A stretch of DNA of 64,000 nucleotides from Nitrospirales bacterium (GTDB lineage: Bacteria > Nitrospirota > Nitrospiria > Nitrospirales > UBA8639): positions 186,001-250,000 of the forward strand of contig JAJDBP010000007.1 in NCBI GenBank assembly GCA_029261295.1, given 5' to 3'. Each line of letters begins with the position of its first letter. Position 1 is the first letter of the stretch. Position numbers and translations under genes: made by a program. Shown here piece by piece: positions 42,200-52,329 of the stretch. Under the pieces are notes generated by a model. That model did no database searches. It was given only the letters and a program-made list of their open reading frames with translations, and was not told the origin of the DNA.

Positions 42200-45100
42200 A
42201 TGAAAATTGAGCGTCGATTTACAAAAGCTGGCGAGAGCCCGTATGCCACCATTCCCTTTTCCTCTCGCTCTTCCGAGATTAGGAACACTGATGGCTCGAC
42301 GGTTTTCCATCAGGACAACATTCTGGCTCCAGAGCATTGGTCTCAATTAGCCATTGATATTCTTGCTCAAAAATACTTCCGGAAAGCTGGCGTCCCACAA
42401 TTTGACGACGAAGGAGCACCCCTTCTGAACGAGAAGGGTGCCCCTCTTCTTGGAGGAGAACGGGACGCTCGACAAGTCTTCCACCGTTTGGCTGGATGCT
42501 GGACTCAATGGGGTAACACCCATCAGTACTTTGACTCATCTGAAGATGCTCAAACGTTTCAAGATGAACTGAGTTATATGCTGGCCTGGCAAATGGCAGC
42601 TCCCAATTCCCCACAATGGTTCAATACCGGCCTTCACTTTGCCTATGGACTCTCTGGACCTTCGCAAGGGCATTACTATGTCGACCCCAATACTCATCGC
42701 GTGAAACAGGCGAAGAATGCGTATGAACGCCCGCAAGTCCATGCGTGCTTTATTCAATCAATTTCAGACGATTTAGTGAATGAAGGCGGAATTATGGATC
42801 TCTGGGTTCGTGAGGCCCGTCTCTTTAAATACGGCTCCGGGACAGGCACCAATTTTTCTAGACTTCGAGCTGATGGGGAGTCCTTATCAGGCGGTGGTCG
42901 TTCATCTGGTCTCATGTCCTTTCTTAAAATTGGAGACCGAGCGGCTGGTGCAATCAAATCCGGAGGAACCACCCGTCGAGCAGCAAAAATGGTCTGCTTG
43001 GATCTGGATCACCCGGATATCGAGGAATTTATTGATTGGAAGGTCATAGAAGAGCAAAAAGTCGCGGCCATGGTGACAGGCTCAAAGGTCTGTGCGCAAC
43101 ACCTCAATAAAATCCTACAAGCCTGTCATGTTTCAAAGGCAGATGGTAGTGCTCAGATTGAAGTTAATCCTCTTGAAAACTCAGCATTACGCGAAGCGAT
43201 CCATGCAGCGCGGGCCCTCTCAGTCCCAGAACTCTATATTCAGCGCATGTTTAAATACGCCCAAGAGGGTTTCACGCATTTTGTCTTTCATGAATACGAT
43301 ACGAATTGGGATAGCAAGGCTTACCAAACGGTCTCAGGCCAAAATTCTAACAACAGTATACGCGTACCCAATGAATTTTTTGCCGCTCTCAAGTCCGATA
43401 GCGATTGGACCTTGAGCCGTCGAACGGATGGGGCTGTCCATAAGACCATTCCAGCCAAAGATCTTTGGGATCGCATTGCATGGGCCGCCTGGATCTGCGC
43501 GGACCCTGGGATTCAATACGATACCACTATCAATGAATGGCATACCTGTCCTCAGGATGGACGAATTAATGCTTCCAATCCCTGTAGCGAATACATGTTC
43601 TTAGATGACACGGCCTGCAATTTGGCCTCCTTGAATTTAGGACGGTTTCTGACACCTGAAGGCCAATTTGATATCGATGGATTTCGACATGGCGTCCGGT
43701 TATGGACGATTGTGTTGGAAATCAGTGTCCTCATGGCTGGGTTCCCGAGTCGGGCTATCGCTGAAAAGAGCTTTTCCTTTCGTACCCTTGGGCTCGGGTA
43801 CGCCAACCTGGGCTCGATACTTATGAAATTGGGGGTTCCCTATGACTCACCCCAAGCTCTGGCTTGGTGCGGTGCCATCACCGCTCTGATGACGGGTGAA
43901 TCGTATGCGACTTCCGCGGAAATGGCCAAGGAATTAGGCCCATTCAACGGCTATCCCCGCAATGCCGAATCCATGTTGCGAGTCATGCGAAATCATCAAC
44001 GAGCCACACATAACGCCGAACCCGAGGAATATGAAGGCCTCACTATTGCTCCACGAGGGATCCAAACTGAACAGTGCCCAGCAGACCTTCTCAAAGCGGC
44101 GCAGCAATCCTGGGATCACGCACTTGAACTTGGGGAGCAATATGGCTATCGCAATGCTCAAGCAACCGTCATCGCCCCCACTGGGACAATTGGATTAGTC
44201 ATGGATTGCGATACCACTGGGATCGAACCCGATTTTGCCTTAGTCAAATTCAAGAAACTCGCAGGTGGTGGCTATTTTAAAATCATTAACCAAAGCCTCC
44301 CCCCAGCTTTACGAAATCTAGGGTATAGCACCACACAAATTCAAGATATCGTCACCTATGCCACAGGTACGCGCACTCTGAAAAAGGCGCCATTTATTAA
44401 CCATGAAACATTGAAAGAGAAAGGATTTGATCGCGCCACATTAGAAAAGATCGAATCCAAGTTGGATGAAGCCTTTGATATCAATTTTGCCTTTAATAAA
44501 TGGGTGCTCGGTGAAGAGTTTTGCCGGGAAAAACTAGGCTTTACAGATGCGCAACTTAACAACTCACAGTTAAATATCCTGCAACATCTTGGCTTCATCC
44601 AACAAGAAATTCTGGCCGCCACGGATTTCTGTTGTGGCACCATGACAGTTGAAGGGGCTCCCCATCTTCAACCAGAACACTTAGCTATTTTTGATTGTGC
44701 TAATCGATGCGGACGATTGGGACAGCGCTATATCCTCCCAATGGCCCACATTCAAATGATGGCGGCTGCCCAGCCGTTTATTAGTGGGGCCATTAGCAAA
44801 ACGATTAACATGCCCAATGATGCCACGGTGGAGTCCGTCAAAGACGCATACCATTCATCATGGACCTCTATGTTAAAGGCCGTGGCCTTGTATCGTGATG
44901 GATCCAAGCTCAGCCAACCCTTAAATTCAATCACCGATGTAGACTCAAGCTCTACCCAGTCCGAGCAAATACAATCTGCTGCCAAACAGGCCGCTTCACG
45001 TGTCCTCGTCCGCTATCTTGCCAAACGTCGTCCTCTTCCCACCCGCCGTAGCGGGTATACGCAGAAAGCTATCGTGGGAGGGCATAAAATCTATTTGCGA

Positions 45101-45733
45101 ACGGGCGAATATGACGATGGAACTATTGGTGAAATTTTCCTGGACATGCATAAAGAAGGCGCGGCATTTCGCAGTCTCATGAACTGTTTTGCCATTGCCA
45201 TTTCTCTCGGTCTACAGCATGGCGTCCCTCTTGAAGAATTCGTTGATGCGTTTATCTTTACACGCTTTGAGCCCAATGGAATGGTAACAGGCAACGATCA
45301 TATCAAGATGTCCACCTCAATCATCGATTATATTTTCCGGGAAATGGCTATCACCTACCTCGGAAGGAATGACCTGGAACAAGTCGCCCCGGAAGACCTT
45401 CGTGTCGATGCGCTCAAGAAACAACCCGACATCGAAGAGGATGAAGGAGAAGATTTAGTCGACCCTCGTTCTCTCGGCTCTACCTCTATCAGCGCTGAAG
45501 TTTTTCCGTCTCGCCGTTCATCTGGGAACGGAACAGGGAAAAATGGTGACCACGGGAAGATCTCTCGAAAAGTCGAGCTGCAACGGGAAACGATGACCAT
45601 CACGGAAGTACAGGAAGCCCGTCAAAAAGGATATGAAGGTGATCCCTGTCAGGAATGTAAGCAATTCAAGATGGTGAGAAACGGTATGTGCCTCAAATGC
45701 GACAATTGTGGCGCCACAAACGGGTGCTCATGA
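42200..45733 (+). CDS. nrdJ: Adenosylcobalamin-dependent (class II) ribonucleotide reductase
   Basis: A 1177-residue enzyme reducing ribonucleotides to deoxyribonucleotides with adenosylcobalamin, so no oxygen and no NrdB subunit is needed. [27 protein letters not shown] near residue 212, [21 protein letters not shown] near 460, and [24 protein letters not shown] near 655 are barrel signatures. The C-terminus ends in a zinc-ribbon tail ([30 protein letters not shown]) that includes redox cysteines. AAGGAG precedes the ATG. It depends on B12 supply; B12 synthesis genes are not in the window. Confidence 0.95.
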   Translation: MKIERRFTKAGESPYATIPFSSRSSEIRNTDGSTVFHQDNILAPEHWSQLAIDILAQKYFRKAGVPQFDDEGAPLLNEKGAPLLGGERDARQVFHRLAGCWTQWGNTHQYFDSSEDAQTFQDELSYMLAWQMAAPNSPQWFNTGLHFAYGLSGPSQGHYYVDPNTHRVKQAKNAYERPQVHACFIQSISDDLVNEGGIMDLWVREARLFKYGSGTGTNFSRLRADGESLSGGGRSSGLMSFLKIGDRAAGAIKSGGTTRRAAKMVCLDLDHPDIEEFIDWKVIEEQKVAAMVTGSKVCAQHLNKILQACHVSKADGSAQIEVNPLENSALREAIHAARALSVPELYIQRMFKYAQEGFTHFVFHEYDTNWDSKAYQTVSGQNSNNSIRVPNEFFAALKSDSDWTLSRRTDGAVHKTIPAKDLWDRIAWAAWICADPGIQYDTTINEWHTCPQDGRINASNPCSEYMFLDDTACNLASLNLGRFLTPEGQFDIDGFRHGVRLWTIVLEISVLMAGFPSRAIAEKSFSFRTLGLGYANLGSILMKLGVPYDSPQALAWCGAITALMTGESYATSAEMAKELGPFNGYPRNAESMLRVMRNHQRATHNAEPEEYEGLTIAPRGIQTEQCPADLLKAAQQSWDHALELGEQYGYRNAQATVIAPTGTIGLVMDCDTTGIEPDFALVKFKKLAGGGYFKIINQSLPPALRNLGYSTTQIQDIVTYATGTRTLKKAPFINHETLKEKGFDRATLEKIESKLDEAFDINFAFNKWVLGEEFCREKLGFTDAQLNNSQLNILQHLGFIQQEILAATDFCCGTMTVEGAPHLQPEHLAIFDCANRCGRLGQRYILPMAHIQMMAAAQPFISGAISKTINMPNDATVESVKDAYHSSWTSMLKAVALYRDGSKLSQPLNSITDVDSSSTQSEQIQSAAKQAASRVLVRYLAKRRPLPTRRSGYTQKAIVGGHKIYLRTGEYDDGTIGEIFLDMHKEGAAFRSLMNCFAIAISLGLQHGVPLEEFVDAFIFTRFEPNGMVTGNDHIKMSTSIIDYIFREMAITYLGRNDLEQVAPEDLRVDALKKQPDIEEDEGEDLVDPRSLGSTSISAEVFPSRRSSGNGTGKNGDHGKISRKVELQRETMTITEVQEARQKGYEGDPCQECKQFKMVRNGMCLKCDNCGATNGCS

Positions 45734-46170
45734 ATTAAGAGGAAATTTAAAATACGTAGAAACCTTATGTCCTAAGTGGTCTTCTCTTAATCAAGAAGAG
45801 AATAATATTTTAAAAAAATATTATCCCCAGTTTCCACAGCTGAAAAACCTTACCAGGAAAGAAATTCATCTTTTTTGAATATTAATTATCCCCATTCGTT
45901 CACATCTCTTCCACAGTTTAGTCCATTGACACCGGTCTTCTTCCCCTATATAAGAATTCAAAATTTCGAATACGGCTTTGGTGCTTCGGCTCTCTTGAAT
46001 CAAACGGTTTCAGTCCTCTGATGACCGTTGGAAAATAGTTCCTTCATGGTCTGTGCACGTTTAGGAATCCACCTGACCCAGCAATTTCAATTCAATCTGT
46101 TAATCTGCCAAACGGTAACGGCCAATCAGAAATTGGCCTAGCAACGTATTTCCTTTTTTAAAAAATAGCC
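45734..46170. other. nrdJ downstream region with AT hairpin and DnaA-like boxes
   Basis: ATAATATTT (45802-45810) and AAATATTAT (45816-45824) form an AT-rich hairpin that could end nrdJ transcription, preceded by a weaker TCTCTT/AAGAGA hairpin. TTATCCCCA occurs at 45821-45829 and 45886-45894, one mismatch from a DnaA box. No gene was found. Confidence 0.45.
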
Positions 46171-46575
46171 ATGGACAACTACTTGCTCATTGATCGATCG
46201 GAAGTGGCGAAGGATTGGCATGCACGTGGGTTTTCTTGTGGGCTATGGATTGACCATGCCGGACGAGAATGGTCCTGCGATGCTCAAGAAACCGAAGAAT
46301 TATTTATGATCATGTCCGGGGAATTAGAACTAGAGATAGAAGGACGCTCTCAAAAACCTTCCATTGGCCAGGAAATATCTATACCGGCAGGAGTGCCCTA
46401 TATCATTCGAAATGTAGGCGGGAAAACTTCTCGGTGGCTCTACGGACAACCACAAGAAGTCAACATCGAAACGAAACTCAACACCTCACAGAAACGTTCA
46501 TTTCACCCTGAATTAAAAAGAAAACGCCGGCTAGAAAAGCGAATCGCCGCTTTCGAAGTATCTAAAGAAGTGTAG
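46171..46575 (+). CDS. Cupin domain protein
   Basis: A 134-residue single-domain cupin. The beta-barrel motifs are EETEELFMIMSGELELEIEGR (motif 1) and SIGQEISIPAGVPYIIRNVG (motif 2). The metal-binding histidines of motif 1 are replaced by glutamates (TEEL) and motif 2 lacks its histidine, so it may not bind metal in the usual way. The last 30 residues are basic. It stands alone; function cannot be assigned beyond the fold. Confidence 0.85.
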   Translation: MDNYLLIDRSEVAKDWHARGFSCGLWIDHAGREWSCDAQETEELFMIMSGELELEIEGRSQKPSIGQEISIPAGVPYIIRNVGGKTSRWLYGQPQEVNIETKLNTSQKRSFHPELKRKRRLEKRIAAFEVSKEV

Positions 46576-46613
46576 CCTCAGCCCTTAGCCAATTCGCTCA
46601 AACCCCTTCGGGT

Positions 46614-47486
46614 TTATTCCTTTTCCACACTTTTTGCACAACGAAACCCTGTCGTCAGGTCTTGAAAATCCACTTCGGCTTTTGACCGAGCCGTGACCCG
46701 TAAGTTCGTCGGTTGATCTTCCCAGGACCCACCACGCAAAACTTTAAAGTCTCCTTCCTTCGGTCCTTGTGGATTTTTTGGAGGGCCGTCCTCGTAGTAA
46801 TACCGATCATACCAATCATTGACCCATTCCGCGGCGTTCCCCGCCATCTGGTACAAACCATACGCGCTTTTACCGCCTTCTTTTAATCCATGCCGAATAC
46901 TCATTCCTTTCGTTCCACTCGTCACCGGGGATAGGGTAATAGGATAACTCACCCAACCAGTTGTTCCCTGGTTATAATTGGCGATATCCACAAATGGTTG
47001 CATGTGACCCCAAGGATAGCGACGTCCATCAGTCCCTCTCGCAGCTTTTTCCCACTCAGCTTCAGTAGGCAATCGCTTACCAACCCACGCACAATATCTC
47101 TTGGCATCGGTCCACGTAATACCTACCGCTGGGCGATCCCCAACTTTCCCAGTCGCTGCCCCATCATCCCATAATGGAGGAGGTTCAATACTGTAATCAT
47201 GATCTAAAATTTTTTGATACTCCGCCATGGTCACCTCGTAGCGATCAATAGAATAGGCATTCAACCACACAGTATGCTCTGGCCTCTCATTTCGTGACCC
47301 TTCATTATCCCCCATGGTGAATTCTCCTTCGGGAATTACGACCATCACACCTGGAGGACCATCGATTGCCCCTTGATCAACTTCGCCTGATTCTGTGTAT
47401 TTCCAATCTTCGGCAGCAAACAAAGGTCCGGACAGGCCAAAGGCACAAACAGCCACCATCATCCTGAGTAAGAAAACTGGATTCAT
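46614..47486 (-). CDS. Exported SUMF1/FGE-type domain protein
   Basis: A 290-residue protein with a signal peptide (FLLRMMVAVCAFGLSGPLFA) and a formylglycine-generating-enzyme-type fold: VVIPEGEFTMGDNEG, NERPEHTVWLNAYSIDRYEVTMAEY, GKRLPTEAEWEKAARG, YQMAGNAAEWVNDWYD and VLRGGSWEDQ, ending FRCAKSV. The cysteine pair that holds copper in genuine FGE, normally after RGGS, is absent, so it is probably not a sulfatase activator but a binding or structural homologue. GAGGG stands before the ATG at 47486, preferred over the upstream start at 47561. Confidence 0.85.
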   Translation of the reverse strand: MNPVFLLRMMVAVCAFGLSGPLFAAEDWKYTESGEVDQGAIDGPPGVMVVIPEGEFTMGDNEGSRNERPEHTVWLNAYSIDRYEVTMAEYQKILDHDYSIEPPPLWDDGAATGKVGDRPAVGITWTDAKRYCAWVGKRLPTEAEWEKAARGTDGRRYPWGHMQPFVDIANYNQGTTGWVSYPITLSPVTSGTKGMSIRHGLKEGGKSAYGLYQMAGNAAEWVNDWYDRYYYEDGPPKNPQGPKEGDFKVLRGGSWEDQPTNLRVTARSKAEVDFQDLTTGFRCAKSVEKE

Positions 47487-47608
47487 AAGGCCCTCACAAA
47501 ACTGAGATGAAAATAAATTGTGTTCCGAACATTCTTCACCATATCGAAAGGAATCTAGCATTGGAAGAGCAGAGAGAAATTATTCGCACCTCCGGTTTTC
47601 TCACACTC

Positions 47609-47644
47609 AAAAAAACAAAAGCCGCTGAAGAATCCTTCAGCGGC
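47609..47644 (-). terminator. Rho-independent terminator of tRNA-Glu
   Basis: On the minus strand GCCGCTGAAG (47635-47644) and CTTCAGCGGC (47621-47630) form a perfect 10-base stem with a 4-base loop, followed by TTTTGTTTTTTT (47609-47620). It lies just downstream of tRNA-Glu. Confidence 0.92.
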
Positions 47645-47653
47645 TTTCAATCA

Positions 47654-47731
47654 TGGCGTCCCCAGCGGGATTTGAACCCGCGTTGCCGCCTTGAAAGGGC
47701 GGCGTCCTAGGCCAGGCTAGACGATAGGGAC
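47654..47731 (-). tRNA. tRNA-Glu (TTC)
   Basis: A 78-base tRNA with encoded CCA. The acceptor arms GTCCCTA and TGGGGAC pair with one G-U, the anticodon loop is CTTTCAA within CCGCC/GGCGG, giving anticodon TTC, and the T-arm has GGTTCAAATCC. The D-arm TCGTCTAGCCTGGCCTAGGA is typical of tRNA-Glu. Confidence 0.97.
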
Positions 47732-47967
47732 GTTTGAAACGGATTTTTCAACACAAGATAGATGCCTTGTACTTCAGCTACATAGATGATGTTTTTGATT
47801 TTAGCAATGCCAAAAACCCTAGTCAAACCAAGAAGTTATGAGGCCTATTTGCTACAGAGGCATTGATGGGGACGTTTGTTTAGCCCACTCAATTTCGTTA
47901 CTTGGGTAATTTATTTCTAATGTCGGTTCACGTCACATGAGGCCAATTTTGTCCCTGGTATAAAAAT

Positions 47968-48400
47968 GGTGGGGAAGTGGGCCTGTAAGCCGGATTCTGT
48001 ACCGTCTAAGGCAAGCCTTAGTCGGTGGTGACCATTTCTCTGGAACCTACGTTACCATAGGCTTCAAGCAACCTACCCGGGAACCTTGGTCGGGCCAACC
48101 TTCCTCCCGTTCGGATGAGGAATAAATTCTTCACCCTACCCGAGATTCGTCCCCCTATTTGGTTTTGCTCCAGGTGACGCTTACCCTGCCACTTGTGTCA
48201 CCACAAGCGCGGTGGGCTCTTACCCCACCATTTCACCCTTACCTGACTGAAGCCAAAGCCTCAGGCATCGGCGGTATGTTTTCTGTGGCGCTGGTGTCGG
48301 ATTACTCCGCCTGGGCGTTACCCAGCACCTTGCCCTATGGAGTCCGGACTTTCCTCTCACAAATGAATTGTGAGTAGCCACCCGGCCCACTTCCACTACC
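47968..48400 (-). ncRNA. rnpB: RNase P RNA (bacterial type A)
   Basis: About 430 bases. On the minus strand the 5' end GTGGAAGTGGGCCGGGTGGC pairs in helix P1 with GGCCCACTTCCCCAC at the 3' end. GAGGAAAGTCCGGACTCC near the 5' end and AGAATCCGGCTTACAGGCC near the 3' end are the universally conserved P4-flanking sequences. It is the catalytic RNA that matures tRNA 5' ends. Ends are placed from P1 and may be off by a few bases. Confidence 0.95.
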
Positions 48401-48407
48401 GCTTATT

Positions 48408-48436
48408 ATGGTAGGCCTAGAAGAATGAGATTGCAA
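48408..48436 (-). promoter_or_regulatory. Candidate promoter of rnpB
   Basis: On the minus strand TTGCAA (48431-48436) and TACCAT (48408-48413) are 17 bases apart, placing the start near 48402, at the predicted 5' end of RNase P RNA. CATAAT at 48405-48410 is an alternative -10 box. Confidence 0.5.
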
Positions 48437-48456
48437 GGAAAGGATGGCGCCAATCG

Positions 48457-49185
48457 CTAATCAAGTGTTTCCACTTCTAAATGATGGGCCATAAAGAGAA
48501 GTCGATGGCAATAGGAGCAGTCCATTAAATCATCTCCTCGTCTCACTTCCGCAACGAGTTGAGGAGGCAACTGAAGCCGACAACCTCCGCAAGAACCGTC
48601 TTTCACTTCTGCGACGGCATAGCCTTTTCTCATAGTCTTTAACCGGTTGTACCGAGCTAGCAAGGGTTTCTCAACAGAATCAGCTACCTTTTGCTGTTGT
48701 TGGTTTAAGTCAGCTAACTCATTGGCCATTTCAGCAAATTGACTTTCCAAACGGCCCTTTTCGGCATCAAAGACTTTCTGCGCTTCCTGGGCTTCAGTTT
48801 CAAGTTCCTGGACAGTTTTTTTATTCTCTTCGACACGCTCCATCGTTTCGAGCACATTTTCTTCGATCGAGTCCTTTTTCTTTCTTGCCTGTTCTATTTC
48901 AAATAAATGCGCCTGATATTCTTTGTTGGTTTTCAACTCAGACAGACGACTCCGCACTTTATGAAGTAAATCTTCTTGAGTGGCCAATTCCCGTTCTGCA
49001 CTCCGTTGTTGGGTGACAAGAGTTTCCCCTGTATTTTTCAATATTTGAAGACGAGAGAGAATATCTTTGAGGGGGTTTTCAGCGGCCTTCAGAAGGTCTG
49101 GTGCTTTACGCTGGGAATCTTGAATCTGAAAAATTCGAAGATCAAACTTTTGAAGTTCAATTAGAAACTGGAGCTGCGAATTCAC
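48457..49185 (-). CDS. C4-type zinc-ribbon coiled-coil protein (zf-RING_7/DUF164)
   Basis: A 242-residue protein. Residues 25-175 form a long coiled coil with two arms (LLHKVRSRLSELKTNKEYQAH turn region near residue 80). The C-terminal zinc ribbon has GSCGGCRLQLPPQL and MDCSYCHRLLF, the four cysteines of the family. Members of this group are thought to bind RNA or nucleic acids, but the function is not established. It lies between the CAT tRNA and RNase P RNA on the same strand, so it may be the end of the dnaG transcript. Confidence 0.88.
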   Translation of the reverse strand: MNSQLQFLIELQKFDLRIFQIQDSQRKAPDLLKAAENPLKDILSRLQILKNTGETLVTQQRSAERELATQEDLLHKVRSRLSELKTNKEYQAHLFEIEQARKKKDSIEENVLETMERVEENKKTVQELETEAQEAQKVFDAEKGRLESQFAEMANELADLNQQQQKVADSVEKPLLARYNRLKTMRKGYAVAEVKDGSCGGCRLQLPPQLVAEVRRGDDLMDCSYCHRLLFMAHHLEVETLD

Positions 49186-49248
49186 AAAGTCCTCAATATG
49201 GATAACAACCCACTTACCCTGTCAGCAATCAAGTCCGGGCCAACATCT

Positions 49249-49325
49249 TGGTGGGCCCACCAGGACTTGAACCTGGGACCAACTGATTATGAGTCAGCCG
49301 CTCTAACCAACTGAGCTATGGGCCC
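49249..49325 (-). tRNA. tRNA with CAT anticodon, probably tRNA-Ile2
   Basis: A 77-base tRNA with encoded CCA. The acceptor arms GGGCCCA/TGGGCCC pair fully, the D-arm AGCTCAGTTGGTTAGAGC is standard and the anticodon loop is CTCATAA. CAT could be elongator Met or lysidine-modified Ile. The acceptor stem and GGTCCCAGGTTCAAGTCC arm resemble the Ile2 type that TilS modifies to read AUA. It is not an initiator because position 1 pairs with 72. Confidence 0.88.
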
Positions 49326-49417
49326 AAACCCCACAATTGGGTATGCTATCTTTTACCATAGATTGGCGTCAGGAAAAATACCTTTCCCACTTTTCTTTGA
49401 GATTGTGTAAAATTTTC

Positions 49418-51238
49418 TCAAGATACCGTATAGCTTGCTTTTTGGTTTCGAATACCATGAATTTGAAGGTTTAAAATATCCACATCCTCATGTCGACCCT
49501 CCCGCTCGGCAATTTTAAGCTGTCCGATTAACTCATCCAACCGTCGCTGCAGGCTTTTATCACGAAGAATTCCCAGACACCCCATGACATGGGCATGGGG
49601 GTCTTCAAGATGGAGATCCCATACGCTCAATTGTGCAACAACCGCATCGTAGGCGGGATCATTGCTCAGCACTCCTCGTAGCCCTTCGAGGTCAACATTC
49701 CCAGATTCATTACGGAAAAGAATAGCTTGTCCCAATATATGCTGATAGACCGGAATGGTAAAAACATCAACTTCTAAGTCCAAAACATGTGAGGGGTCTA
49801 ACCGTCCCTGGAGCAAAAGAATGATGATATCACGTTCTTCTGGCTTGCCTAATGGCAAGGAAACCTTCGGTGGAAGGTTTGAGGGCCTGGATTCTGGCCT
49901 CAACGAATCAACGCGAAGCCGTAACGTAGGCAACCGTTTTCTTAATAAATCTTGTCGAATCCCCAGTCGTTCGGAGACCACCTTAAGAAATTCGTCCTTT
50001 TCCAAGGGGTTTTTGGTCTTCTGAAGTATGGCTAACACTTCATCCGCACGTTTGACACGATCCTGGATTGAATCTTTTTGCGCTTTATTTAAAACGGATG
50101 TCACCACAAAGTCCAAAAGCGTGGCGGCACGGGACTCTAACTCCCGAAAGGCTTCCACCCCGTTTGTTCTCACATATGTGTCAGGGTCCTCTCCCGCTGG
50201 TAATAACAAGACCCGTACATCTATACCTGAATTCACAAATAAATCTAGAGTTCGCAGCGCCGCATTCACCCCAGCCGTATCTCCATCAAATACCAGCATG
50301 ACGGCCGGGACAAACCGCCGCAATATTTGTACATGATCAGCGGTCAATGCCGTGCCCAACGGAGCGACGACATTCGTGATCCCTTGTTCATAAAGGGCTA
50401 TAACATCAAAATATCCTTCAACCAAATAAAACCGACCGGCCACCGTAGCTGCCTTCCTGGCTTTTTCTAAACCATACAGAGATCGGCTTTTAAAAAACTG
50501 ATCAGTCTCCGCCGAATTGAGATATTTTGGAGAAGCCTCATCCTGCATGACCCGTCCGCCAAATGCCACCACTTGCCCTCTCGCATCGGCAATAGGGAAC
50601 ACCACTCGATTGCGAAATCGATCGTAGGTGGAAAAACCTTGGCCACCCTCCTTCTCTCTTCGAACAACTAATCCAGCATGGATGAGTTCATCAAGATTCA
50701 CTGATTGTTGTGCCATCCAGTTGGATAACCCATTCCAACCCTCAGGAGCAAAGCCTAATTGAAAGGTCGCCCAAGACTCCCGAGCAATTCCCCGTTGGTC
50801 CAAATATGCCCTGGCTTCTTGTGCGCCTGAAGCCTCTTGAAGATTTTGGTGATACCAAGAAGCCGCTAACCGGTAGAGATGAAAGTACCGTTCCCGAGAC
50901 AAACCAGATTCGGTCTGTGACTTCGATGGAGTACGCTCTGGAAGCGGAATCCCTGCTCGCTGGCTAAGCTCGCGAAGAGTTTCCATGAAATCCATATTTT
51001 CTTGCTTCATCAGAAAGGTAAACGCATCGCCACCGACCTGACAGCCGAAACAATGAAAATATTGACTTGTAGGATTAACAGAAAATGATGGGGATTTTTC
51101 AGAATGGAAGGGACACAGGCCTTTGAAATTTTGTCCTGCTTTGGAAAGACTTACATAGGTCGATATCAAATCAACAATATCGATACGTTCCCGAATTTGT
51201 TGTATGGTCTCAGAAGGAACGCCCCGTTTTTCACTCAT
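49418..51238 (-). CDS. dnaG: DNA primase
   Basis: A 606-residue primase making RNA primers at the replication fork. The zinc finger is CPFHSEKSPSFSVNPTSQ with FHCFGCQVGGDAF (residues 42-72). The catalytic core follows with YLNSAETDQFFKS, the TOPRIM glutamate in YLVEGYFDVIAL near residue 264 and VFDGDTAG near 315. The C-terminal helicase-binding region is the usual divergent helical part. It follows the HIT gene after 55 bases. rpoD, the common downstream neighbour, is absent. Confidence 0.96.
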   Translation of the reverse strand: MSEKRGVPSETIQQIRERIDIVDLISTYVSLSKAGQNFKGLCPFHSEKSPSFSVNPTSQYFHCFGCQVGGDAFTFLMKQENMDFMETLRELSQRAGIPLPERTPSKSQTESGLSRERYFHLYRLAASWYHQNLQEASGAQEARAYLDQRGIARESWATFQLGFAPEGWNGLSNWMAQQSVNLDELIHAGLVVRREKEGGQGFSTYDRFRNRVVFPIADARGQVVAFGGRVMQDEASPKYLNSAETDQFFKSRSLYGLEKARKAATVAGRFYLVEGYFDVIALYEQGITNVVAPLGTALTADHVQILRRFVPAVMLVFDGDTAGVNAALRTLDLFVNSGIDVRVLLLPAGEDPDTYVRTNGVEAFRELESRAATLLDFVVTSVLNKAQKDSIQDRVKRADEVLAILQKTKNPLEKDEFLKVVSERLGIRQDLLRKRLPTLRLRVDSLRPESRPSNLPPKVSLPLGKPEERDIIILLLQGRLDPSHVLDLEVDVFTIPVYQHILGQAILFRNESGNVDLEGLRGVLSNDPAYDAVVAQLSVWDLHLEDPHAHVMGCLGILRDKSLQRRLDELIGQLKIAEREGRHEDVDILNLQIHGIRNQKASYTVS

Positions 51239-51293
51239 AATCAGAACACCTCAACCACACCTCGAGAATCAGCCGCTCCCCCCTTTAGAAACG

Positions 51294-51638
51294 TTACCCT
51301 GGTGGCCAAGCAAATGATCGCCCTCCTAGCACATGTAGATGAAGATGAAATACCGTCTGCCCGGCCTCTCGTCCCGTGTTGGTGACCACGCGATATCCGC
51401 CGGTATTCAGCCCTCGCTCTCGAGCCATTTTTGCGCATACGACCATGAGTTGCCCTAACAATTCAGTATCCGAATCTTGCGTATCATCCAATGACACGAC
51501 ATGCCGTTTCGGAATAACTAACATATGTACTGATGCCTGAGGGTTGATATCATCAAAAGCGATAACGTGCTCATCTTCGTAAATTTTCTTTGAAGGAATT
51601 GCCCCAGCAACAATTTGGCAAAAAATGCATTCAGCCAT
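51294..51638 (-). CDS. HIT family nucleotide hydrolase
   Basis: A 114-residue HINT-branch protein. CIFCQIVAGAIPSKKIYED is the HINT start with the CxxC pair, AFDDINPQASVHMLVIPKRH is the central block and the catalytic triad lies in FHLHLHVLGGRSF. These enzymes hydrolyse adenosine phosphoramidates and aminoacyl adenylates. The ATG at 51638 overlaps the hisIE stop by eight bases, which couples them; the upstream start at 51680 lies within hisIE and lacks family residues. Confidence 0.93.
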   Translation of the reverse strand: MAECIFCQIVAGAIPSKKIYEDEHVIAFDDINPQASVHMLVIPKRHVVSLDDTQDSDTELLGQLMVVCAKMARERGLNTGGYRVVTNTGREAGQTVFHLHLHVLGGRSFAWPPG

Positions 51639-52323
51639 GAGAAACTTCCTCTTCTGCTGTTCGTATGCCAGTCTTCCCAAATCGCTTCCCGAGTTCTTGG
51701 TAGATTTCGTCTGGAGAAATCGAATAATGTCCTAGCATGACCAAAGTATGAAACCATAAATCGGCCATCTCGTAGATGATCTCTTCTCGGTTCTCATTTT
51801 TCCCGGCCAAAACAACTTCCCCGGCCTCTTCAACCACTTTCTTTAAAATTCGATCAACATCTCCCTTCAGCAGCTTTGATACGTAGGAATCTGAGCTGGG
51901 ATTCGCCTTTCGATACGCAACCATTTCATACAGTCGTTGCGTGATCCCACCCCAAGACGTGCCAGAAGGCACAGGGAACACTGTGTCTGCTTGCAATTCC
52001 ATGCGAGAAAAAAAACAGGATCGAGAACCAGTATGGCAAGTGGGACCAATCGGTTGTGCTTTCACTAAAACGGTGTCTTGATCACAATCAACAAACACTT
52101 CCTTGAGCATCAACTCATGGCCTGAAGTCTCACCTTTTTTCCACAGCTGTTTACGTGATCGGCTCCAAAAATGCACACGCTGCGTTTTCTGAGTCAATTC
52201 CCAGGCTTCTTGATTCATAAAGCCCACCATCAACACAGCCCCGTCTAACCAATCTTGTACGATACAGGGCAATAACCCCTGTTCATCAAACCGCAATGTC
52301 GTTGATTGCTGTTCTTTGTCCAT
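51631..52323 (-). CDS. hisIE: Phosphoribosyl-AMP cyclohydrolase / phosphoribosyl-ATP pyrophosphohydrolase
   Basis: A 230-residue bifunctional enzyme for histidine steps 2 and 3. The HisI half is residues 1-115 (VLMVGFMNQEAWELT, HFWSRSRKQLWKKGETSGHEL, DCDQDTVLVKAQP, TCHTGSRSCFF with the zinc cysteines). The HisE half is about 125-225 (KLLKGDVDRILKKVVEEAGEVVLAGKN and EIIYEMADLWFHTLVML). The fused order I-E is as in enterobacteria. It starts 6 bases after hisF. Confidence 0.95.
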   Translation of the reverse strand: MDKEQQSTTLRFDEQGLLPCIVQDWLDGAVLMVGFMNQEAWELTQKTQRVHFWSRSRKQLWKKGETSGHELMLKEVFVDCDQDTVLVKAQPIGPTCHTGSRSCFFSRMELQADTVFPVPSGTSWGGITQRLYEMVAYRKANPSSDSYVSKLLKGDVDRILKKVVEEAGEVVLAGKNENREEIIYEMADLWFHTLVMLGHYSISPDEIYQELGKRFGKTGIRTAEEEVSHG

Positions 52324-52329
52324 TTTTCG

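Noticed and set aside
41702-46000. Chromosome replication origin around nrdJ
   Set aside because: DnaA boxes and AT-rich DNA are present, but there are only two exact boxes, and dnaA, dnaN or gidA are not nearby.
48159-48377. 72-codon plus-strand frame
   Set aside because: It lies entirely within RNase P RNA on the opposite strand.
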